Source: Nitriliruptoraceae bacterium (GTDB taxonomy: Bacteria > Actinomycetota > Nitriliruptoria > Nitriliruptorales > Nitriliruptoraceae). Taken from it: a DNA stretch of 11,673 nt. Positions 7,451 to 11,673 of this stretch are shown piece after piece. Every line of letters starts with the position of its first letter. Position 1 is the stretch's first letter. The position numbers were made by a program, and so were the translations under genes. The DNA is taken from positions 1 through 11,673 of the forward strand of contig SKNK01000196.1 of NCBI GenBank assembly GCA_007120565.1, written 5' to 3'. Under the pieces are notes generated by a model, which had not been told where the DNA came from, searched no databases, and was given only the letters and a program-made list of their open reading frames with translations.

Positions 7451-7479
7451 GGCTGCGCCCCGGCTGGTTCGCAGCCGGG
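7451..7479 (-). promoter_or_regulatory. two mutually exclusive hairpins in the exporter leader
   Basis: CCCGGCTG (7459-7466) and CAGCCGGG (7472-7479) form a perfect eight-pair stem with a five-base loop. GGCTGCG (7451-7457) and CGCAGCC (7470-7476) form a perfect seven-pair alternative that uses the same right arm, so both cannot form at once. The element lies 42-70 bases upstream of the ATPase ATG on the minus strand, in the likely 5' untranslated region, immediately beside the 28-bp repeats. Alternative pairing is the architecture of attenuators and RNA switches, but no U tract follows, no known riboswitch is recognised, and overlapping dyads also arise by chance in GC-rich DNA. Confidence 0.45.
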
Positions 7480-7646
7480 AGGAGCACCGGCCCTCGTTCT
7501 CGGTTCGGTCACGGCGGGCCCCCGTTCACGATCCGGTCGCGGCCGGCCCCCGTTCACGATCCGGTCGCGGCTGGTCTCGGTTGTCGGTCTCGTCGCGGCC
7601 GGCCCCCGTTGATGGTCCGGTCGCGGCTGGGCCCCCTCCGACACCG
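7479..7646. repeat. array of six 28-bp direct repeats in exact register
   Basis: Units begin at 7479, 7507, 7535, 7563, 7591 and 7619, each exactly 28 bp with no spacer. The unit at 7535 is the best consensus. Counting by eye against it, the copies at 7507 and 7591 match at 26 and 24 of 28 positions, 7563 and 7619 at 20 and 19, and the outer 7479 at 17. The commonest shared core is GGTCGCGGCCGGCCCCC at unit positions 1-17, followed by GTT in the better copies; the opposite strand therefore shows a G5 run in most units. The period is not a multiple of three, so it is not a coding repeat. It fills much of the gap between the response regulator and the ABC exporter and is upstream of the latter. 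It could be a set of iterated binding sites or a minisatellite. Confidence 0.85.
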
Positions 7647-7788
7647 GGGTGTCGACGGCGGGGCCGATCCAGGCAGACGATACGTACCCGCAACGCCCGT
7701 GCCCTCCCCCGACCGGCGGGTTCAGGGGTCATCCGCAAGGAGGACACCGACGCATCCACCGCGGCCTCACCCGCGGTGCGTGACGTCC
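7647..7788. other. remainder of the 379-bp gap between regulator and exporter genes
   Basis: The non-coding gap runs from 7410 to 7788. Beyond the hairpins and the repeat array it holds this 142-bp stretch. It contains the hairpin after the response regulator gene (7757-7778) and a strong plus-strand AAGGAGG at 7737-7743 that has no start codon at a usable distance. The exporter promoter should lie between here and about 7450 on the minus strand, but I cannot identify a convincing -10/-35 pair in this GC-rich sequence. Confidence 0.4.
7757..7778 (-). terminator. GC-rich hairpin after the response regulator gene
   Basis: CACCGCGG (7757-7764) and CCGCGGTG (7771-7778) pair perfectly around the loop CCTCAC, and after one mismatch the stem can extend by three more pairs to 7753 and 7782. 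It begins 10 bases beyond the regulator's stop codon on the minus strand, the expected position of a terminator for the kinase-regulator operon. There is no U tract, but U-less hairpins are frequent after genes in high-GC actinobacteria. If it terminates, the exporter genes need their own promoter; if it leaks, all six minus-strand genes could be co-transcribed. Confidence 0.5.
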
Positions 7789-8457
7789 TCAGCCTTGTCC
7801 GGCGCGAACGAGCCCGTGCTCGTAGGCGTACACGACCGCCTGTACCCGGTCACGAAGCTGAAGCTTGGCAAGTACCCGACCTACGTGGGTCTTGACCGTG
7901 GTCTCCGACACGAACAGTTCCCCCGCGATCTCCGCGTTCGAGTGGCCGCGAGCTATCCATCCGAGCACCTCTCGCTCACGGTCGGTCAGCATCGTCAACT
8001 CCGCCGGCTCCGGCGCCTCGCCGAACGAGGTCGCACCCTCCACGAAGGCCGCGATCACCCGCGAGGTGATCGAAGGCGACAGCAGTGCTTCGCCGGTCGC
8101 CACCGTGCGCACGGCGTTGACCAGATCCTCCGGTGGCGTGTCCTTGAGCAGGAACCCGCTGGCACCAGCACGGAGGGCCGCGAAGACGTACTCGTCGAGG
8201 TCGAAGGTGGTCAGGATCACGATCCGGGTCGTGCTGCCCTGACCGAGCAACTCCCGGGTCGCCTCGATGCCATCACGATGGGGCATCCGGACATCCATGA
8301 GCGCCACGTCGGGAGCCTCCCGACGCACCAGATCGACCCCGGCGATGCCATCCCCTGCCTCGCCGATCACCTCGAGGTCCTCCTCCGCATCGAGGATCAT
8401 GCGGAACCCCGCCCGCACCAGGTGCTGGTCGTCCACGATGGCGATGCGCAACGTCAT
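7789..8457 (-). CDS. NarL/FixJ-family response regulator
   Basis: A 222-residue DNA-binding regulator phosphorylated by the neighbouring kinase. The receiver domain (about 1-120) shows the acidic pair Asp9-Asp10, phospho-acceptor Asp55 in LMDVRMP, switch Thr83 and Lys105 in GFLLKD. The C-terminal LuxR-type helix-turn-helix (about 155-213) contains LTDREREVLGWIARGHSNAEIA and SETTVKTHVGRVLAKL. Length and all key residues are normal, so it should be functional. Its ATG overlaps the kinase stop as ATGA, and the ribosome binding site GGAGGAGG lies in the kinase's last codons, so the two are translationally coupled. The target genes are unknown; the ABC exporter directly downstream, across a repeat-rich gap, is the obvious candidate. 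NarL-type regulators of LiaR/YxjL type often control exporters or envelope-stress genes. Confidence 0.95.
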   Translation of the reverse strand: MTLRIAIVDDQHLVRAGFRMILDAEEDLEVIGEAGDGIAGVDLVRREAPDVALMDVRMPHRDGIEATRELLGQGSTTRIVILTTFDLDEYVFAALRAGASGFLLKDTPPEDLVNAVRTVATGEALLSPSITSRVIAAFVEGATSFGEAPEPAELTMLTDREREVLGWIARGHSNAEIAGELFVSETTVKTHVGRVLAKLQLRDRVQAVVYAYEHGLVRAGQG

Positions 8458-9803
8458 CGGTCGCCTCCTCCGGAACGGTCGGCAACCGCCGCTGGCTCCT
8501 CGCCGGCTCTCGGCATCTCGCGCTCCCCGCCCTCCACAGGGATGGGCAGGACCGCACGAACACGGTAACCACCGCCGGGGCGGGCTCCGGCCTGCAGCGT
8601 CCCGTCGAAGACGGCGACGCGCTCGCGCATACCGAGGAGCCCACTGCCGCGATGGGCGTCCCCCTCTGAGCTCGCCGCACCGCGGCCATCATCGTCGACC
8701 TCGACGACGACCGCGCCCTCGCCGTACCGGATGGTGACCACGACCTCCCACACCGTGCCGGCGTGCTTCATGACGTTGGTAAGCGCTTCCTGGACGAGCC
8801 GGTAGGCCGAGACCTCGACGGCGGAGGCTACGGGACGCACCTCGCCCACGTACTCGACCCGGACCGGCAGACCCGCGGCGGCGAGGCGGTCGACGAGATC
8901 GTTGAGGTCGGCCAAGGTCGGTTGGGGCGCCAGTCGTCCCGGCCCGGGATCGTCACGCAACACTCCGACCATCCGTCGAAGATCAGCGAGCGCATCCCGA
9001 CCCACCTCCTCGATCGCGGCGAGCACCTCGGCAGCGCGCGACGGGTCGGTCGCCGCGACCCGGCGCCCGGCACCGGCCTGCACGACCATCACGCTGACGC
9101 TGTGGGCGATGACGTCGTGGAGTTCCCGGGAGATACGGGACCTCTCCGCGGAGACCGCCAACTCCGTGCCCAGTTCGCGTGAGCGCTCCGCTTGTTCCGC
9201 CTGGGCCCGCAGATGTTCCACGAGTTCTCGTCGCACCCTCGTGCGATCCCCCAGCACCCAGATGCCGAGGAAGATGAACAGGTTGACCGGCAACTGGATC
9301 AGCGACACCTGGCCATCGCCGGCGATCAGCGTCACGAACGACACCGCCACGAAGAACTCGGTGATGACCAGTGACGTGATGCCGTCAGAGCGTGAGCCGT
9401 ACGCGGCGATGGAGTAGAGAGCCACCATCGCTGCTAGAGGGATGAAGCCGTCCGTGTGACCGACCAGGAACCAGGCCCCGGTTGCCAGACCTGCAGTGAT
9501 CATGCTCATCGTCGGGATGACGCGCCGCCAGGCCAACGAACCGAAGGCGACCAGGAGCAATGCCCACCCTGCCAGGCCGGCCAGCGAGGTGCGCTCAATG
9601 CCGGCACTCGGCTGGAGCGCGTACGCGATCACCGCCGGGACCAGCAGCAGACCAGCCAGCAGTACGTCGCTCAACGGTGGCCGATCGAACGTCCCCTCGC
9701 CGACACTCAGGCGGTCGATGACCGACACCAACCAGGCCGGCGTTCGCACAGCGGGTTCAGGCCCGGGCACGGGCTCAGGCACGGATCCAGGCGAGGCACT
9801 CAT
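8454..9803 (-). CDS. membrane sensor histidine kinase, HisKA_3 (NarX/DesK-like) type
   Basis: A 449-residue kinase that autophosphorylates and passes phosphate to the adjacent NarL-type regulator. After a Pro-rich cytoplasmic start come about six hydrophobic segments (roughly 46-63, 74-90, 99-115, 119-136, 143-162, 168-185) joined by short loops, then a coiled coil (about 188-220), the dimerisation/phospho-acceptor helix with His229 in ISRELHDVIAHSVSVMVVQ, and the ATPase domain with N box VQEALTNVMKHA (337-348), G1 VDDDGRG (369-375) and G2 GSGLLGMRER (386-395). The tail after about 422 is low complexity. There is no extracellular ligand domain, so the signal is probably read within the membrane or through a partner. 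ATG 9803 has no ribosome binding site; a -10-like element six bases before it suggests a leaderless transcript. It diverges from the nfeD gene. Confidence 0.94.
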   Translation of the reverse strand: MSASPGSVPEPVPGPEPAVRTPAWLVSVIDRLSVGEGTFDRPPLSDVLLAGLLLVPAVIAYALQPSAGIERTSLAGLAGWALLLVAFGSLAWRRVIPTMSMITAGLATGAWFLVGHTDGFIPLAAMVALYSIAAYGSRSDGITSLVITEFFVAVSFVTLIAGDGQVSLIQLPVNLFIFLGIWVLGDRTRVRRELVEHLRAQAEQAERSRELGTELAVSAERSRISRELHDVIAHSVSVMVVQAGAGRRVAATDPSRAAEVLAAIEEVGRDALADLRRMVGVLRDDPGPGRLAPQPTLADLNDLVDRLAAAGLPVRVEYVGEVRPVASAVEVSAYRLVQEALTNVMKHAGTVWEVVVTIRYGEGAVVVEVDDDGRGAASSEGDAHRGSGLLGMRERVAVFDGTLQAGARPGGGYRVRAVLPIPVEGGEREMPRAGEEPAAVADRSGGGDR

Positions 9804-9809
9804 GTGACC

Positions 9810-9815
9810 ACGCTA
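9810..9815 (-). promoter_or_regulatory. candidate -10 element for leaderless kinase transcription
   Basis: On the minus strand TAGCGT fits the actinobacterial -10 pattern TANNNT and ends six bases before the kinase ATG at 9803. This spacing would start transcription at or next to the A of the ATG. No ribosome binding site precedes that ATG, which agrees with a leaderless message. No canonical -35 is seen at 17 bases; a TTGAC occurs, but only about five bases upstream of the hexamer, so it cannot serve as the partner. Confidence 0.4.
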
Positions 9816-9893
9816 GTGCCGTCAACTCCCCGCACGCATCGTTCATGAGGTGGATGGAGGCGTCCTCCTCAGGTTCTGGTCGGCCACGGGAGC

Positions 9894-9899
9894 TACCCT
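9894..9899 (+). promoter_or_regulatory. candidate -10 element for the nfeD-slipin operon
   Basis: TACCCT at 9894-9899 fits TANNNT and lies about 15 bases before the ribosome binding site of the nfeD gene, within the 122-bp divergent region shared with the kinase. The -35 position (near 9871-9876, AGGTTC) is not canonical. A small dyad, GGAGG-CGT-CCTCC at 9856-9868, lies just upstream and could be an operator. Weak evidence. Confidence 0.25.
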
Positions 9900-9912
9900 C
9901 GCCGCTAGCAAG

Positions 9913-9921
9913 AGGGAGGAG
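9913..9921 (+). promoter_or_regulatory. strong ribosome binding site deciding the nfeD start
   Basis: AGGGAGGAG at 9913-9921 is the best Shine-Dalgarno match in the region and lies four bases before GTG 9926. It outweighs the upstream in-frame ATG at 9845, whose preceding sequence shows no binding site and whose extra residues are polar, which would bury the signal peptide. Confidence 0.75.
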
Positions 9922-9925
9922 ACCT

Positions 9926-11317
9926 GTGCCTGGCTCGGCAGGCGTGACCGCGGCGCGATCGAGGGCTGTCCTCGCCCTCGTCTGTCTGATCGCCGGGATC
10001 GCGCTGCTTGCCTCGAGTGGAGCGACGGCCCAGCCCGGGAACCGGACCGTCGCGGTCACCGACGTACGGGGTGCCATCACCCCGGTCACCGCGGACCACC
10101 TCGCCGACACGATCGAGGGTGCCGAGCGGGACGGTCATGAAGCCGTGGTCGTGGTGCTCGACACCCCTGGCGGGTTGGTCGCTTCAACCCGCCAGATCGT
10201 GCAGACCTTCCTCGATGCGCCGGTACCGGTCATCGTGTACGTCGCTCCGTCGGGCGCCGACGCCGGCTCGGCAGGGACCTTCATGACCCTCTCCGGCCAC
10301 GTCGCGGCGATGGCACCGGCCACCACGATCGGCGCGGCAACACCGGTTGATGCCGAAGGCCAAGAGGCCGGCGACAAGATCGTCGAGAACCTGGCCTCCT
10401 TCGCTGAGGCGATCGCGGAGGAACGCGGTCGTGACATCGACTTCGCCATCGCGTCGGTCCGCGAGGGACGATCCATCACGGCCAACACCGCGTTGGAACG
10501 GGGCGTCATCGATCTGATCGCGCCGTCCATCGAGACCCTGCTGGATGAGGTCGACGGCACGGAGGTCGAGGTTCGAGACACCTCGATGGTGCTGCAGACC
10601 GCAGACGCTCTGGTCGTTGATGTCGAGATGACCGGCCCACGGCGGCTGTTGCAGTTGTTGGCCGATCCGAACCTGGCCTTCATCTTCCTGTCTCTCGGGA
10701 CCTTGGCCATCCTGTACGAGATCGCCAACCCCGGCCTCGGACTCGGTGGTGTCGTCGGCGTGGTCTGCATCATCCTGGCGATGTTCGCGCTGTCGGTGCT
10801 CCCCGTGAACTGGGCCGGGGCCGCCTTGATGATCGTCGCGGCGGTGATGTTCATCGCTGAACTGTTCGTTCCGGGGGTCGGTGTGGGCGCTGCCGGCGGC
10901 ACCGCGGCCCTGGTCCTCGGCGGGTTGTTCCTGTTCCAGGCACAGTCCGGCGCCAGCGTCAGCATGTGGGTGTTGATCCCGACCGCCGTGGTCACGTTCG
11001 GATTGACGATCTTCGCGGGGGTGATGGTGGCACGGACCCGGAAGATGCGATCGAGCGGCGGTTCTGACGACATGCTCGGCCGCCTGGGCAAGGTCGAGGG
11101 CGTCGCGGAAGGGCATCCACGCGCCAAGGTTGGGGGCACCTACTGGCGCATCCGTCCGGCAGATGACCAGCAGCCGCTACGTGACGGCGACGAGGTTCGG
11201 GTCGTCGAACGACGCAACCTCGATCTGTTCGTCGCCTCGACATCGACCGACGAAACGAGTCGGCCCAACAACGTCACGACCGAGCCACGACCCACGGATG
11301 TGGAGGGATCACCATGA
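9926..11317 (+). CDS. NfeD-family membrane serine protease (long form, stomatin partner)
   Basis: A 463-residue membrane-bound ClpP-class protease of the long NfeD (PH1510-N/STOPP) type. From the GTG start: a signal peptide or first helix (about 13-36), a Ser-Lys dyad protease domain (about 40-230) with nucleophile Ser115 in DAGSAGTF and probable Lys151 in GDKIVEN, and the TPGGLV oxyanion-type segment (80-85); then four to five helices (about 247-267, 273-293, 298-317, 322-340, 346-370), and a C-terminal OB-fold NfeD domain (about 383-437). In archaeal relatives the enzyme cleaves the hydrophobic C terminus of the stomatin encoded next to it. The catalytic residues are intact, so an active protease is expected. 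The stop overlaps the slipin ATG as ATGA, implying coupled production. The last 25 residues are a Thr/Pro/Asp-rich tail of no clear function. Confidence 0.94.
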   Translation: MPGSAGVTAARSRAVLALVCLIAGIALLASSGATAQPGNRTVAVTDVRGAITPVTADHLADTIEGAERDGHEAVVVVLDTPGGLVASTRQIVQTFLDAPVPVIVYVAPSGADAGSAGTFMTLSGHVAAMAPATTIGAATPVDAEGQEAGDKIVENLASFAEAIAEERGRDIDFAIASVREGRSITANTALERGVIDLIAPSIETLLDEVDGTEVEVRDTSMVLQTADALVVDVEMTGPRRLLQLLADPNLAFIFLSLGTLAILYEIANPGLGLGGVVGVVCIILAMFALSVLPVNWAGAALMIVAAVMFIAELFVPGVGVGAAGGTAALVLGGLFLFQAQSGASVSMWVLIPTAVVTFGLTIFAGVMVARTRKMRSSGGSDDMLGRLGKVEGVAEGHPRAKVGGTYWRIRPADDQQPLRDGDEVRVVERRNLDLFVASTSTDETSRPNNVTTEPRPTDVEGSP

Positions 11318-11673
11318 GCCCGGAGTTGACCGGACTGGCTGTCGCACTCGCGATCCTCGTCGCGATCATCGTCGCCGCGGTACGGATCGTGGACGAGTAC
11401 GAGCGGGGCGTGATCTTCCGGCTCGGACGCGTCATCGGAGCGAAGGGACCGGGGCTGTTCTTCATCATCCCCATCATCGACCGCATGGTGAAGGTCAACC
11501 TGCAGACCGTGACCATGGACATCCCACCCCAGGACATCATCACCAAGGACAACGTGACGATCCGGGTCAACGCCGTCACCTACTTCAACGTGACCGAGCC
11601 GGTGAACGCTACGATCAAGGTGCAGAACTACGGCTACGCCACCTCTCAGATCGCTCAAACGACCCTGCGGTCG
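11314..11673 (+). CDS. slipin/stomatin (SPFH/PHB domain), cut by the window end
   Basis: The first 120 residues of a slipin, a membrane-anchored scaffold that organises membrane microdomains. It has one N-terminal hydrophobic segment (about 5-23), then EYERGVIFRLGRVIGAKGPG (28-47), FFIIPIIDRMVKVNLQTVTMD and the PHB-domain stretch DIITKDNVTIRVNAVTYF (74-91), all typical of bacterial slipins. The frame stays open to the window end; usual length is about 250-280 residues, so more than half is missing, including the coiled coil and any C-terminal cleavage site. GGAGGGA at 11302-11308 is the ribosome binding site. It overlaps the nfeD gene by four bases, the standard stomatin-operon arrangement, which strongly supports both calls. 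Confidence 0.95.
   Translation, partial: MSPELTGLAVALAILVAIIVAAVRIVDEYERGVIFRLGRVIGAKGPGLFFIIPIIDRMVKVNLQTVTMDIPPQDIITKDNVTIRVNAVTYFNVTEPVNATIKVQNYGYATSQIAQTTLRS

Noticed and set aside
7479..7646. CRISPR array
   Set aside because: The 28-bp length is suggestive, but the units abut directly with no spacers, diverge strongly, and no cas gene is present.
7737..7743. Plus-strand AAGGAGG as the ribosome binding site of a small gene
   Set aside because: No ATG, GTG or TTG lies at a usable distance downstream, and the frames there are antisense to the regulator.
6510..7895. A 461-codon plus-strand open frame across the ABC ATPase and the repeat array
   Set aside because: It is antisense to an intact ATPase and crosses tandem repeats and two non-coding elements. 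The translation is low complexity.
7408..8568. A 386-codon plus-strand open frame with repeated VHDPVAAG-like peptides
   Set aside because: The peptide repetition reflects the 28-bp DNA repeat, whose period shifts frame each unit, and the rest is antisense to the response regulator.
9845..9925. Upstream start adding 27 residues to the NfeD protein
   Set aside because: GTG 9926 has a far better ribosome binding site and puts the hydrophobic signal segment near the N terminus, as the family requires.

Overview
The window is high-GC chromosomal DNA. The G/C-rich codon third positions open long spurious frames on the opposite strands of nearly every real gene. Gene content and signals (NarL-type two-component pair, MacB-like exporter, GTG starts, TANNNT-like -10 elements, a possible leaderless start) suggest an actinomycetote, perhaps a deep-branching class such as Nitriliruptoria or Acidimicrobiia. 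That assignment is inferred from composition and gene families, not from a marker gene. I see no rRNA, tRNA, transposase, integrase, phage gene or CRISPR array, and no compositional break that would suggest an island.

Layout. Positions 1-50 may hold the first codons of a minus-strand gene leaving the window. A minus-strand acyl-CoA dehydrogenase of the ACAD10/11-like type follows (244-1461), preceded on the same strand by a small YtxH-like membrane-anchored protein (1530-1790). A 240-bp divergent region separates these from a plus-strand EamA-family transporter (2031-3068). Next comes a long minus-strand block, in transcription order from the right: sensor histidine kinase (9803-8454), NarL/FixJ response regulator (8457-7789), a 379-bp non-coding gap, ABC exporter ATPase (7409-6621), its FtsX/MacB-like permease (6619-4070), the ribosome-assembly GTPase EngB (4035-3448), and an MTH1187-type thiamine-binding protein (3408-3100). 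Divergent from the kinase, on the plus strand, are a membrane serine protease of the NfeD family (9926-11317) and a slipin/stomatin (11314 to the window end).

How the genes fit together. Kinase and regulator overlap by ATGA and are translationally coupled. ATPase and permease are separated by one base and form a classic MacB/LolCDE-like exporter pair. The two-component system lies directly upstream of the exporter on the same strand, so it may control it. NfeD and slipin also overlap by ATGA and are the known membrane-quality-control pairing. The dehydrogenase serves fatty acyl-CoA oxidation, and EngB serves large-subunit assembly.

The least ordinary part is the 379-bp gap between regulator and ATPase. 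It contains a GC-rich hairpin just after the regulator gene, an array of six 28-bp direct repeats in exact register without spacers (7479-7646), and two mutually exclusive hairpins in the presumed leader of the exporter genes. I do not recognise the repeat. No clear previously undescribed multi-gene system is visible; this array is the best candidate for something new.
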